This document shows positions 1 to 12,590 of a stretch of 64,000 nt of DNA, piece after piece; position 1 is the first letter of the stretch; the number at the start of each line of letters is the position of its first letter. The stretch comes from Combretum micranthum (Eukaryota; Streptophyta; Magnoliopsida; Myrtales; Combretaceae), in contig JAMXBD010000065.1 of NCBI GenBank assembly GCA_024138025.1, forward strand, positions 1,426,001 to 1,490,000, given 5' to 3'. The notes beneath the pieces are model-generated. The model did no database searches. It saw only the letters and a list, made by a program, of their open reading frames with translations, and was not told where the DNA came from. A program made the translations under genes and the position numbers.

Positions 1-2000
1 ATTACACTAGTATCTTGTAATGCCCCAAAAATGTTATCGAGGCATTACTACCATACATAATACTTTATGTATTACACGCTCAGGCTTCCTTGAAAGATAT
101 ATTTATGTTAAATGTTGCTAACCAGTTTAAATTATGAAATCATTTAGTTAGATTATCAAATAACTGGATTTAATAGCGGTGAATTAAACTTTATAGAAAC
201 GTTTTATAAACTTCTACTCCCACCAAAGCAGACCAAATTTCGTAAGAAACAAAATTTTATAAAATCATTTTATTATCTACTATCAAAAGTAGCTCAACTT
301 TCCTAAAAACAAAACTTTTAAAGATATTAAAAAATATATAGGCTTCTCAACTAAGCCTTAAAAGAATATTGCAAATTTAAAATATAAATCTAGCCCTTAA
401 ACAAAACAGAAAATAAATACAAATGGAAATCTACGGTCTTAACCCACTCTACTCATACAACATTACCTTAGAAATTGAGCTAAGCATCATCTTCATCAAT
501 ATCAACATCAACATCATCCAATCATCAACATATCATCATCACCATCAATCATTATCAATAATAACAATATCATCATCATCAACATCATCTTCTTCATCAA
601 CACAACACCTTAAAAAAAAACAAAAAACAACAACAATAATGAGCCGAAGCTCAGTATATAGTAACACAAACACATATGGAGTGACACACGAGCTTAACTA
701 AATGCAATGTAGCAACAATAGGTTATTATCTTTACTTTAAGTTAAACAAATCAACACTGAAGCACTTACAGTCCAAAACAATCCTAAAAATGATTTACCA
801 TCCTTGGCTCACCACCAAAGCAGTGGAGAAGCGAGCCAGTAGCCCCCATAGGCGACTAACCTAGGGCAAGAATCTAGGAGTCTTGAGTAAGCGCAGCTGC
901 TTAAAGGGTTGATATAAGTAGCCCAAATACCTATATCTTTTGTATAATCTTATAAAGAAAAAAGTAATTTCATCTAGGGTTTATAGTTATTACTCAACTT
1001 TACTTAACTTAATTCATAATATCACTTAGTTCAATCATCCCCATAAAACATGAACTAAATTATATTATGTCCTTTTAAAAGTAAGCAAATGTTACACCAA
1101 TAATATACTTCATATCAATTATCCACTGAGCCACTAATGAAAGTCATTGCATCATGACTAAGCGCCTAAACTACCGTGCCCTACTCGGAACAAAGTCGCT
1201 GCTCCTTGGATCAGATTCAACGGCACACATACGACCAACACTTGCCAATTATTAAGCTGTCTTTAAGTTTTAATTCGTTTTAGTATGTTTGTCTTAGCAT
1301 ACAATACACAAGCTACTATGTACCTTGTTAATTTAGAATCCAAACAGAAACAGAAGGTAGGCCAGAATCCATCTTAAGAGATAAACTAAGTATCCATATA
1401 TCTGTTTAATAATTAAACTCATATAAGGAATTTAATTAATTCTCCACTTACATCAAACTCATTTTATTACCCTATTTGATAAGACATTAAATAAGAACCC
1501 TGCTATGGTTGTGGAGATTGCCCCACCAAAATATGGACAGTTCTCCTTTGTTTGTCAAAATATTTTTTTTCCTCTTTATTTATAGTCTCTTATTACAAAA
1601 GCATCAATAAAGCATTCATATACAAAAACATTCATTTCCTAGGTAAACATTTATTTAAAACAACATATTCTCTATATTATTTATGGTTTATCCTAACAAT
1701 TAACCTAAGCCAATTATTAGCTATTAGCTCATTTTAACTTAATTCAAGCTAAATTGATTAGAATTAATCATTTAATTCAATTACTCAGCAAAGATGATTA
1801 AACTTAGTCAATCTAATTCATTTTAGCTCATTGAAGTCTATTTAGTCAAGTTGACTTAGATTGATTAATTAAATTCATTTTATATCTAATTTCTATAGTT
1901 AATATAATTATTTATTAAATCTATAAATTAACTAAACTGATTTTTAATTATAGAATTTAACTAACACATACATTAACTATAATTTATCTATTTCATTTTA
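1..2000. other. Intergenic, possible decayed LTR-element debris
   Basis: No gene is seen. Around position 16 the sequence reads TGTAATGCCCC, which resembles the start of some plant chromovirus LTRs (TGTAACGCCCC). Segments at about 780-900 and 1140-1230 are less AT-rich than their surroundings but have no long reading frame. The ATG-started frame at 423-701 encodes Ser/His/Ile-rich low-complexity sequence from CATCAT/TCATCA runs and is not credible as a gene. The LTR idea is weak, since no matching second LTR or coding region is visible. Confidence 0.3.
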
Positions 2001-2050
2001 TTTTTCTTTCTTCCTTATTCTCATTTTTCTTTTCTTTTTCTTTCTTCTTT

Positions 2051-3372
2051 ATGAACAGTACCAAGGAACAGATCACACCCATGATGGGAGCAGTGATCAT
2101 CGTCACCATCATCATCATGCCCGTTATGGGATATGTGATCTCCATTGTTTGTCTCATCATGACCGTGATGGTTAATACGTTCTTTATCATGCCCATGATC
2201 AAGGAGAAAAATGTGATTAGAGGAGATTATGCTCTTCATCATGGTCGTGATCAAGCTGTTACCTTTAGAAATAATTTGCTCCAAGAAGATCATGGGCTGT
2301 GTTATAACCATGATGAACAAGGGAATCCTTGTTACGTTTTCCTTTGTTTATTCTTCAGATTTTAACTATTTCGATTCAATGTACATCATAAAAAACATCA
2401 TATCATCAACCTACCCAAGCCTAATTTAACTCACAAATACTTTTAATCACATCTCTATATCATATTACAACAAAGCATTTAATCAAACACTTAGTATACT
2501 CAAATAAACATATATTTAGATTTTGGTAAATATGTTCAAAGATCTTTAGAAAATCGAAATTATCACAAATTCTACATATATTTAACTCTAATACAATATT
2601 TACATGCATAAACAATAACTAAAATAAAGATAATAATAAAACTTATCTTTTAGACAAACTCAACATCTTGGTATACTCTACCAACACTTCTCCTAAGTTC
2701 TTGTAGATGTTTCTTGCATAATTTCCATCATATATGTATCTGTATTAAAGTGATATATGTAAATATATCCAATTTGTATTTATATTTTATCTATATTTGA
2801 TATATTTAATCTTTTCATGAGAACTGTCAATTTTTTTTTATCTATATCTATTTTTTAATAAACGATTTCTTAGAAAAATGTTTGAAAAAAGTGTTTGTAT
2901 CTACCCAAAAAAGCTAAACAAATAGACCCTAAATTGTATTGGTTTAGTGTGTACAAAAAATGATTTGGCTCCTTCAATGTGATGTATGGGTCCTATATTT
3001 ATAGTTCCCAAGTGACTAGATATGGATGACATCTTTTCCTTGTGTCAATTGGTCTTCACATCTCTTCAAGGAACGATTATTTTACATCTAACGAGAAAAT
3101 AGTGGAGATCACCATCTTCATCACGGCCTTGAATTGGGCGGTGATAAGCCTAAAAATGAAATTAGTGGAGATCACCTTCTTCATCACGGGCGTGATAAAG
3201 GTGGAGATGAGCAAAACAACTAAATCAGCATAGATCATCATCTCTAGTGTGATGAGGCTGGTGATGAGCCCAAAAATCAAATCCATAGAGATAACCATCC
3301 TTGTCATGGGTGTGATGAGGGTGGTGCCAAAGATCACCACTTGTGTCACAGGCATGATGAGGATGGTGACAA
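2051..3372. repeat. Degenerate GATCAC/CATCACGGGCGTGAT repeat region
   Basis: Between 3102 and 3372 there are five degenerate units of roughly 54-66 bp, starting near 3102, 3165, 3231, 3285 and 3331. Each has the theme GGAGATCACC, then CATCACGGGCGTGAT, then GGTGATGAGC. The segment 2051-2330 carries the same theme mainly in the opposite orientation (for example GTTATGGG, CATCATGACCGTGATGG). Overlapping frames on both strands here translate to Met/Ile/Thr- and His/Asp-rich low-complexity peptides, so they are repeat by-products rather than genes. Similar GTGATC/CATCAC-rich sequence occurs in LTRs of plant Ty3/gypsy elements, which is the likeliest origin, but this is inferred. Confidence 0.55.
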
Positions 3373-6300
3373 GCTATTTTTACTCCAAATGATCTTTCTT
3401 TGCCTAAGTGTTGAGAATTTGCCCTTAATCACCTGAAATGAACATATTTAAGCATTAAATACCATATTCCTCAACTTTAAGCATATTCAAGGCAAAATTA
3501 AACATAATTGATTCCCAATTTAATAGAGTAAATGACCCTATCAAATATTTAGAGGCGAAGGGGATGAATTGAGTATTTGACCTAAAATGCACAAACAATT
3601 AATTTTAATGCAATGAGTCAAATTTAACTTCAAAAGCAGTGGATAATACATTAGCAGATTATAATATGAAATATAAAAAAAAAAAATAGGGATAGAAAAT
3701 TTGAGTGTAGATATAACATGAACCATTCCCTACTCTTTATGATCCATGAATGCCTCTAATTGAGTACTCCACAACCATTTTATTTATCACCAACAAAAAC
3801 ACGCACAATACAAGTCATAATACTTCAATAAATAAAATATTTCATTCACTCCTAGATACTCTTTTATAGATTACAAGTATAAGAACAGAGCACTAGAATG
3901 ATATTTTCTCTCTTACTTAGAAATTTACAAATAATGAATAAGAGAATAGAATTTAAGATAGAAAACTCGATGATTTTTTTTTTTTTTTTTTTTTTTTGCA
4001 TATGAAAACTCTCAAAAGTTTTTAGAAAGTTGTCAAGATGCTATCTGAATCTCTAAGGCAAAGAGTATTTATAGTCTTCAAAAACTTAGATGTCAATTGG
4101 AGGTAACGTCTGACAAATGGAGACAATTAATGCACCTAATGGTCAAATTAATTAGCCACTGGCTTGCCGGTCTAAGGATCTCATATGTCGTGCCTTAAAT
4201 TTTCTTCTTCGCGCCTTTGTCGCATCTTGATTTTAGGTGTTAACTGCCTTTGTGCTTTGATTCACTAGACCAACTCATTGGTTCTATGCCAACAAGCATA
4301 AAAATACAACATACACACACAACATAGATTTCCATATATATATATATATATATATCTGTATATTCTCATAAAAATTTTTAATCTTATTAAGGTGAAATGT
4401 GTTTATAAAATCTTTTCATAACTTTTGCTTTGATTAAAATCACATATAAAATAATTTATTTTAACATCTCGGTTGTGACATAACATGTACTTCTTATTGT
4501 GGTCGTGATTGCACCTATGATCATGTTGTCTACATAGGCAAATCGAAGTCGAGAGAATCGCGATCCATGTCACGCCTGTAACCTAGCTCATGATGCATGT
4601 TGCTACGCCTATGATGCGCATTGTTTGAGAGATAGTTTTTGTGAACGTAGACTTATCATTCATATCTTTTAATCAGAACAACAAGTCCAATTCAATATTT
4701 AGTGCATTATATCTAAAGATTCATCATTCATATCTTTTATTTTCATTTTTCATAAATCATAAAAACCCAAAAAACATATTAAAAATCTCTAGATTGTAAT
4801 ATAACTCTAGATCCGTAAAATACATGGATTTTTCAATCCATTTGAGGGTGTCGTTACTATGTTGGATTGAAAAGGAGAGCAAAGTAGGACATGGTGCTAC
4901 TTGTGAATGTGTTTTTTGTATCTAACATGTTAGATGAAAATGGGGAGAGGTCTCAACTAATCCTCACCTGCATGCCTTGTGTTTTAGGTTTTGGGTTTTT
5001 TTTTTTATTTTGGATTTTAGGCTTTTTAATTTTTTTACCCGTTAAAGATTAGATTTTTATATACTAAAAATTGGATCTTTACTTATCTAAATGTTAATAC
5101 AAATATTGGATTTTGGATTTTTTTTTCATTTTTTTTATTATTTTCTTTTATGGAGGTTATGCGAAGAAAAAGAAAAAGATGTGCAGAGAGAGAGAGAGAG
5201 AGAGAGAGTAAATAAAAATGAAAGTAAATAAATAAATATGCCAACTAGGAGAGAGGAGAGAGAGAAATATTTTTTGAAGAGAGATTCTCTTCCATGTCAG
5301 TTTATATGGTCGTCAAAAAGTTGGCTGAATTCTGGGTAAAGGCACAGTGGGTGCAAGATTTAAAAAGTTTAGGTATTTTTATGGGCCAAAATTTTGTTTA
5401 GATACAATTACATTATATTCAAAAAGTTTAGATACTATCAGTAAAACTTACCCTAATAATACATCTAAAAATATGAAAAAAGGATATTAGTTGTTTTCAA
5501 ACTTAACTAGTATATATATCTTTGAGCCTAATTCAAATTCTAATAAGACTTGCAAGTTAGTTAAGCTAAATATATTCTAAAGTTCAAACTTGACTTAATA
5601 ATCAACTTAACTAAATAAAAATTAAGTTTAACTCAATTGTTATCAAATCTTTACAGGATTAAAGTTATTTTTTATATGAAGTTTTCCTTTTGTGTATATA
5701 TAAGATAAACAGTATTATAGAATTAGAATGAAAATAAAAGCAAAATCATATGCCATAAAATAATAAATATTAGTGACTTTTTAAATTTAATTTTTTTTTG
5801 TATCTTATTTGTATTTGATTTATATTTTTTGAAGTTTGGCATTGGAAACCACAGTATTTTCATCTTATCTATTTTTATTTTATAATTATGATAAAAGGTG
5901 ATGATATTGGGTGTGAGGATTTAGATGTAACAATTCACACTTTTAAGAGAAAAGGTTTATATATATATATATATATATTATCAGATATGTATATATATCT
6001 TTCTTTTAAAGTAAAATACCTGAAAAAAACCCATATACAATTGCAATTATTGACCTCCCATTAAATGATGTCATGCGAGCGCCACCTCGGTTCATGAAGT
6101 AATTAGGATAATGAGCCTATAAAATGTTAGTCCAATTTCTAGATCCAGTCATAATTTTTTTTGGGCCATTGATCCAGTCATTATTGGCTATACATAATTT
6201 CAGGTACAAGTTCGGCCCAAGCCCACCCCATAAACAGACAATTCTCTATCATTTTATTTGTTTTTAAGTGCCAGAAATTATAGGACATGGAGTTGTAGCT

Positions 6301-6590
6301 TTCTCAACCTACATAATCCCACACAAGGAAACTGTAGGTTTTGTTCCAATGTCCAAAATAGCAGTACTTCCTAAAACTATAGATGCCAGTGAACTCGAAT
6401 AGGATCTTCATCAGTGGTCCAATGCCCCACACAATGTAATAATGACCCTAAGTTTACATCAATGCCACTGCCACAGCATGACATTAATGGCTATCACATT
6501 AGTGACTCCGTCCATTTAATTTATTATCTGAATTTATTATCAATATTTATTTTAATATATATAAATATGTATACAAAAAATCTCAATTAA
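3373..6590. other. Intergenic, no gene seen
   Basis: The stretch is AT-rich with homopolymer and dinucleotide runs: poly-T at about 3974-3997, (TA)n near 4336-4354, (AG)n at 5183-5208 and (TA)n near 5960-5980. Positions 4490-4640 again carry GTGGTCGTGATTGC and CATGTCACGCC motifs like those at 2.05-3.37 kb, so they may belong to the same decayed element. No coding frame or RNA gene was recognised. Confidence 0.5.
5183..5208. repeat. (AG)n microsatellite
   Basis: About 13 uninterrupted AG dinucleotides, followed by a second, imperfect GAGAGA-rich patch near 5248-5267. Confidence 0.95.
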
Positions 6591-6596
6591 GTATGT

Positions 6597-6705
6597 CTTT
6601 TTTCTTTTTCCTTAATTACGATAGGCAGGAGGGATTCGAACTTAATACATTTTATAGGAGAAATCAAGAAATATATCATTAGATCATAAGGTCATTGACT
6701 AATTA
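6597..6705 (-). mobile_element. SINE-like tRNA-derived element
   Basis: Read on the minus strand, this has a tRNA-like head with a B-box-like GTTCGAATCCC (complement at about 6631-6641), an upstream A-box-like TGATCTAATGATAT, and a tail of A-rich sequence (plus-strand T-rich at 6597-6610). The same order of A box, B box, short body and A tail occurs at 35794-35904 on the plus strand and 33434-33541 on the minus strand. Repeated occurrence with pol III promoter elements and an A tail fits a plant SINE. Clear target duplications were not identified for this copy. Confidence 0.5.
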
Positions 6706-6710
6706 AGTGT

Positions 6711-7232
6711 ATATATAAGTGATGGATAATTATGATAAATTTTATTAGTGTATAGTTTATCATGATGTGTACTCGTATATATACGTCACATGTATATATT
6801 TCAAGGAATCTTTTCTCTCTCTTCACTTATGTTTGTATTTATATATATTTTTATGCATGGTTTGAGAATTAAATTTAAGAAGAAAAGAATGTGAGCTAGT
6901 TCATAAGATTTCCTTAGCATTAATGGTGGAAAGAATTCATTCACGTAAAAGAAGCATTTCTTCCATGGAAGCACACCAAAGCTTTACTGCTGTTACTTGT
7001 GAACCATCCTCCCGTGCATACTCTTTCATGTGACTTTAACTATCACACTCTCACACCCTCAAGGTGCACACTCATCTACCTTGTGATTTGTTTCAATACA
7101 ATCTCCCTTTTAAATATTGTGGCCTTTCCCTCACATTATCTACTTTCATAGTACAACAGGCCTCTGAGGATCTTTCAAACCTAGGACAAGCTCACCAAGT
7201 GGAAGAGGCTTGAGGAAGACCCAAAAAAAGCC
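6711..7232 (+). promoter_or_regulatory. Upstream region of the EPF1-like gene
   Basis: This is the sequence immediately before the EPF1-like start codon. A TATA-like CTTTTAAATATT at about 7107-7118 is placed suitably for a start site near 7140-7150 and a leader of about 90 nt. The region around 6940-7180 is less AT-rich than the flanks. No other control element is assigned. Confidence 0.3.
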
Positions 7233-8298
7233 ATGAAAGGTTGTGTTCTAGTTGCATCAGTTGTGATCCTCCTTGTTTTTCTTCCTTCTTTCATATCTTC
7301 AAGGCACATTCGCGGACTTGGCTTAAGTATGTCCTTCTCTCTCTATTTCTCTATAAGTAATATCCTAGGAAAGCTAAGGATTATCAGATAAAATTTTAAT
7401 TTTATGTGATGATATTACATATATTTTTTATTTACTAAATGTTACACGTGACGTTATGACTCCTAATTACTGAATTATTTAATGATGTTTTCATGGATTA
7501 GCTCATAGATCTAAAAACTTAGAATATACAATCAATTTAAATCGGAACTAGACAATAAATATCATTTTTCTAACGGGATTAATCTAAAATCAATTTTTCC
7601 TATAATGGATGGTGTAAAAAAAAAAAGGAAAAACAAATCCCTATTCTTTTCCTGCTAAATATTAAGGTATTAGGTTTATGATAAAGAGGGAATAAGCCTC
7701 TTCAGATATTAGGCATGAACTTACTACATTAATTATGAATTCTACTTTTATGGATCAAAGTTATCATACCAACTTCTTATAGCCCCACGAATTGGCACCA
7801 TTGCCAAACTTCACGGCCTTAGTCCTTTACCATATTTAAAGAAGTTCTTTTTTCCCCTTTTATTTTCTAACATAAGAAGTTAATTTTTATTATTATTATT
7901 ATTATTATAGTAGTAGTAGTAGTAGTTAGAAAATGGTGAGCTAATATTAAATACTAATCCATGATGTTTTTGTCCCTATATGCTACACAGATCATGGGCT
8001 TAAACATTTAGGTTCAACACAAGCAACGGCCAGCTGGGATGATGCAACCGCTGGCACAGCACAAACAAGAAGCTTCTACAGGGAAATGATGATGAGACCA
8101 ACCACAACGAGGAAAGGAAAAGCAGACACGGTTCAAGTCGCAGGTTCGAGCTTGCCAGATTGTTCACATGCGTGCGGGTCATGCAGACCATGTAGACTGA
8201 TTATGGTCAGCTTTGTTTGTGCTTCACTTCAAGAGGCGGAGTCATGTCCGATGGCTTACAAATGCATGTGCCATAACAAATCATATCCTGTCCCATGA
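7233..8298 (+). CDS. EPF1: EPIDERMAL PATTERNING FACTOR 1-like secreted peptide, two exons
   Basis: The product is a secreted cysteine-rich signalling peptide. In Arabidopsis EPF1 acts through ERECTA-family receptors and TMM to limit stomatal lineage divisions and enforce spacing. Exon 1 is 7233-7326 and exon 2 is 7991-8298, separated by a 664-bp intron with GTATGT donor and CACAG acceptor. The joined frame gives 133 residues. Residues 1-24 form a hydrophobic signal peptide (VVILLVFLPSF core). A variable pro-region follows, then the conserved C-terminal domain from about residue 78 (DTVQVAGSSLPDC). Eight cysteines lie at 89, 93, 96, 99, 108, 117, 123 and 125, the EPF1/EPF2 arrangement of four disulfides, and the chain ends KSYPVP. 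The VQVAGS and MAYKCMC motifs favour EPF1 over EPF2. The start is the first ATG before the signal peptide. The family assignment is very secure; strict orthology to EPF1 is inferred. Confidence 0.93.
7327..7990 (+). other. Intron of the EPF1-like gene with ATT/AGT repeats
   Basis: The single intron runs from GTATGT to ACAG. It is AT-rich and holds a compound trinucleotide repeat, (ATT)n followed by (AGT)n, at about 7888-7926, which is likely to vary in length between individuals. Confidence 0.85.
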
Positions 8299-8500
8299 TG
8301 TCAAAAGGCACTACTAATGTCAATGTAGGGTTTAATTTTGTTGTTTTTGACATAGGTAGAATTTGTTTATTGATGACAGTGATGTAATCGTAGGCATAGG
8401 TTGACATATTTTGTGTGTTAGAGTGACTATTTTGATGCTTAATGACTTCTAAAGCTTTAAACTTATTTTTTTTTAAATATTTACCGCCTATTCACTTTGC
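8299..8500 (+). other. Probable 3' UTR of the EPF1-like gene
   Basis: Moderately AT-rich sequence directly after the stop codon, before the MITE-like repeat begins. The transcript end cannot be fixed from sequence. Confidence 0.4.
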
Positions 8501-8504
8501 TGTA

Positions 8505-8755
8505 ATTGCAATTCTGTTACAATTTTTTTACTTATGAATAGCTATTACAGTGTTTAGTTGACGTCGCAAGGAATTCTTTATTCGAACCTATGAATATTAA
8601 TTGTATGCTGAAATTGTTTTTTTTTTTAAATATCCCCATTTAAATAAAAAAAATTAACAAAAAAAATCATCTTACAGTTTTATTTCATTTCTTAGTAATA
8701 AAAATTTTATTACAGCCTTATTCATTTAGTAAAATGAACAAGCCATTAAATAGTA
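8505..8755. mobile_element. MITE-like element, TTAGTAAAATGAACAAGC family
   Basis: The segment begins with TGCAATTCTGTTACA and ATGAATAGCTATTACAG and ends with TTATTACAGCC, TTCATTTAG and GAACAAGCC. The two ends are imperfectly complementary. Related ends are seen at 45400-45545 and 53690-53935, which points to a small non-autonomous DNA transposon family. There is no coding capacity. Confidence 0.45.
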
Positions 8756-10300
8756 TATATTATTATGAATCATGGTTAGCATATAAACCCGATCTATATT
8801 GATAAAATTATAACATAATCTAATAGTTAATGAATTATTTTTTTATTCAATACATTAATAACATGTTGGATATGAGTCATCGGTAAATCGAACCATGTCC
8901 GTCCACCATTATTAATCAAGTAACCAAGTAAATATACACGTACAGCACTTTTAACAGTCGGACGTAGTATTTGAATAATTGAATTTTTATGCTGTAAGCC
9001 GCTAACATTGAAGGATCAACATGGACATTGACATTGTAACTTGAAATGGTCACATTATATGTGGAATTTTATACCTCATAGAGATTATACAAGTATAAAA
9101 TAACCATAATAAAAGGTAATAATATAGAAAATTATTTTAATAACTGCACTAAATGAAGTGGTAATAATAAAATTAAAGCTTGCTGAGGACCCCTAGCATA
9201 ATTACTGAAAAATGAAGAGTGTTCAGGTGGCTTGAAGCCCATTGGCGGCCAACACCAAAACTTTGATGGGCTCAAACCCTATACCTTGAGCAATCAATAA
9301 TTGTTCCTTTGGATGCACTTTCTGAGTCCCACAACCCAAGATCTAGTACCATTATGGAAGACAATACAGTTTATCTCATACTCACACTGTTACAGTTTAA
9401 TTAGAGGTCCCAAAGCAATTTTAACTATGAAATTCATAAATTGGCCCAAAGGAAAAAAAAAAAATTAAGTACTGTCAAATTGATGTAAACAAAGTTATTT
9501 GTTTAGACGTAAATTGAGTTGCAATTAGGAAATGTTACAAACATGAAAATATAGCTTCTTTCAGTATCCTAAATTAAAGATGGGCTTCGAGTTCACGGTC
9601 TTACATAGATGACTTCTCGACAACCTGTCTACAAACGATCGGGTTAGACTCCGTTCCGGACTCGGGCCCGTGTAGGCCTGGCCAATTCCTGAACCATGGA
9701 ACCAACAGACAACAGTTTAAATGGTCTTAAATAAATGAAACTTCTTTTTTTATTTTTTTTATGGTAGAATTTTTGTCTTTAAAGGTTAAGAAGTGTATAT
9801 TATTGTTGTTGTTGTTAAAGCGTCTCTGCTTTAATGAACTAATAGTGAAGTCAGTATGATTCAGTATAACATGATTTTGGTGGACTGTCAACCCAATTCT
9901 TAGAATTTTTAGTTTTCATGATCGGGAGTTCTCCAGGAAACACATTAAAATTTTAATAAACTCTGCTTTTCAAGATCTTCACATATAACATTTTGAGGTT
10001 CTTAAAAAGAGTTTTTAATATTTATCTATACAGCTTACAAAATTAATAATGCAAAAATCATACAAAAGTAACATATAAAGAAAAAAAAACCAAAAAAAAA
10101 AAAAACCAACATTTTAAGATTCTTAATTATCTAAATTAGAAGTTTGGGATAAAAATATCAGTAAGCGTAACTTTATCCAACTTTCAATACAGTTCTGTGT
10201 TTTTAATCAATTAACTTTGATACACGATATATATATGTATACATATATTGTGGGTCAAAAATGTCAAAACACTATTATAAGGAGATGGAATTATTAAAAA
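8756..10300. other. Intergenic, no gene seen
   Basis: AT-rich sequence without a recognisable gene. A short less AT-rich patch at 9590-9715 has no open frame of note. Confidence 0.5.
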
Positions 10301-10975
10301 TAGGATTACAAACAAGTTGAACTACTCGCACCGATCTGCTTGTAAGCTATTTGGGTTCGGCTCACTTTAGGCTCATCTTAACTTGAGTTCAATTAGTAAA
10401 TGAGTCAAGCTCAAGTATAAAATAAAGTTCGTTTATCTAAACAAGTTGAATATAAGCTTTGATTTAGACTCGCAAACCGACTTGTGAATAAGCTCATTTA
10501 GACTTGTGAACAAGCTCGCAAGAAAGCTCATTAACAGACTCATAAGTAAGCTCATCAAAAGATTTATAAATTTTTTTATGCATGATGTATTATGTAGAGC
10601 TATATATTTAAATCAACAAAAACTAATTTATAATTAATATTTATGTATATATTTTTATGACAAATCTTATATATATATTTATATATATATTTGTAAAAAA
10701 TGGAAAACAGGGCTATCTAAACAAGTCAAACTCGAGTTTAAATTTTCAGACTTGATAAAATCGCGATAGACTCAATAAAGAGCATAGCTTGACTCAAACT
10801 TGTTTCATAGACGAACAGAGCTTAAACACAAACTAAAGCTTATTTTACTAAACAAGCCATGTTCGAACCTAAATTTCAGACTTGATAAAAAGTTTAGCTC
10901 AAGCTTGAGTTTAATGAATTTTAAATGAGCCAAGCTTGATCCTTTAATAACCCAACTCGGCTCGTTTGCAGCTCT
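10301..10975. mobile_element. MITE with GAGCTC/AAGCTCG-rich arms, copy 1
   Basis: An element of about 675 bp. The left end is TAGGATTACAAACAAG and the right end, CTCGTTTGCAGCTCTA, is its imperfect inverted complement. The arms are rich in AAGCTCG, GAGTTC and CTCAAGC, and the centre is an AT-rich core with TATATA runs. It aligns along its length with 38428-39084. There is no coding capacity, so it would be a non-autonomous element. Its superfamily is not assigned because no clear target duplication was found. Confidence 0.7.
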
Positions 10976-12260
10976 AGTTAAGAACTAAATAAATTCAATT
11001 TTTTTTCCTCTTATCCCAACTTCCAACCAATATATAACACTTGAAAATGTGTTAATGGATGGTATTCACATATTTATTAAGATAGAAAACAAGCAAACTT
11101 TGCACCTTTCAATACATTGATTTATTTATCTATTTTTTTCCTTCCTAAACCATGTGATTGAAAATTGAAAAATGTAAATGGTTTTCTTCATAAATCCTCA
11201 ACAAGTGTCATGCAATCACATGTTAATGATACTTATATATATATATATATACATACACACATCTAGAAAAATTATGAGTGAAGTTGTTTATATTTGGAAT
11301 CAATTTTAAATAAAAATCAAACTTTTAAATTGTTAGAAGTATATTAGCAATGTTAAGTGCTTGAAATAAGATCACCACTATGCTATTATAGCATTATTAG
11401 CTTGACTTATTGGGGCACATTTATAGACAATGATGAGATTTCTTCTTGAACCACTTGTTTTAATATTGGTTTTTATTTTGATCATTTAAAAACTTCATCT
11501 TCTATTTTAACTACTTGAAAGTCTAATAATTTATTTGAACTTAGCTTTATTTCCTCCTTTATAACTTTTCCGTAAATGTTACATACATGATGAGGATGAT
11601 GCTCCTCGGAGGCTACAAATTAATGTTGTAAAAGAATTGAGTGAACGCAATAAGGTATTGAGTTTGAAGTCAAGTTTAACTTGAAATTTCAAAACTCAAA
11701 CTCAAACACCAATTGGGTTGAGTTTAGTATATTTAGCTCAAATCCAACCTGAAGCAATAAAAAAAAAAAAAAAAACACTAAACAAGTTTAAACTCAATCC
11801 AATTCCTACTATAAATAAATTACATGTAGCAACTAATTAGAGAAAAACTAAAAGAAAATTACAAAAAAAAAAAAATAAAGAAAAGAAAAGAGTTATAAAA
11901 TGTGAACAAATCCACAACGGTACAGCAAAAGTCCTCATACGCAAATTGGGATCCTACTACAAGTATTTCTATAAAACTTATAATCGTAAAATCACTATTT
12001 CTTGCACGCCCCCTCATGGCCGTATTATACATGCGTCATTTTGTGTAGATCCTGAGGCAAAAAGGTTCACGGTTGGTAAAACTTTCTCATCAAACCATAA
12101 AATAAATAAATAAACAAACTGTAAACACTTCCTTAAGCCATTGGTCCGTCCAAACGTTTTTTAAATTATCATTGTGCCTATAATAATTAAAAATGTGTAA
12201 ACAAACCTTAAATTCAAACAATCCACAGGTAAGTTTGAGATATATTTAAAGTCTTCGAAA
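10976..12260. other. Intergenic with a diverged GAGTTTGA-type repeat piece
   Basis: No gene seen. Positions 11630-11830 contain GAGTTTGAAGTCAAG, CTCAAACTCAAAC and GGGTTGAGTTTAG motifs, a likely diverged relative of the GAGCTC-rich MITE family. (TA)n occurs near 11230-11250. Confidence 0.4.
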
Positions 12261-12590
12261 ATAAGATTAATATCATAAATGGTACATGTACTTTAACTTT
12301 AAAAAAATATGCAATTAGATACTTAAATTTTAAAATTGATCAATTTAGTATTTGTAAAAACTTTTGGTCATGTCAAATTGTCAATAGCACATTCATCAAA
12401 TTGACTAATACATGCATTCTATATGACGTTTTCTAGTTAATATATAGAGGTAATATTGACATACATAAAAAGTTCCTTTATATATTAAACTGATCAATTT
12501 CAAAGTTCAAATATTAAATTAATTCATTTTAAAATTTAGATACCTAATTGCATATTTTACCAATATTAAGTACCATATTTATCCTAAAAA
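12261..12590. mobile_element. MITE, TATCA(A/T)AAATGGTAC family, copy 1
   Basis: The left end reads ATTAATATCATAAATGGTAC and the right end TAAGTACCATATTTATCC, its inverted complement. The interior repeats AAAATTGATCAATTTAGTAT-like motifs. Similar structures occur at 15091-15394 and 18081-18353. Confidence 0.6.

Noticed and set aside
423..701. 92-residue ATG frame
   Set aside because: Composition is Ser/His/Ile low-complexity from TCATCA and ATCATC runs; no domain, no exon context.
1993..2429. Several overlapping frames on both strands (His/Asp-rich and Met/Ile/Thr-rich)
   Set aside because: They are translations of the GATCAC/CATCATG repeat in different frames.
3042..3355. Frames on both strands
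   Set aside because: Same repeat region as above; the periodic DNA explains the open frames.
8000..8407. Minus-strand frames over the EPF1-like gene
   Set aside because: Shadows of the plus-strand exon and its 3' flank.
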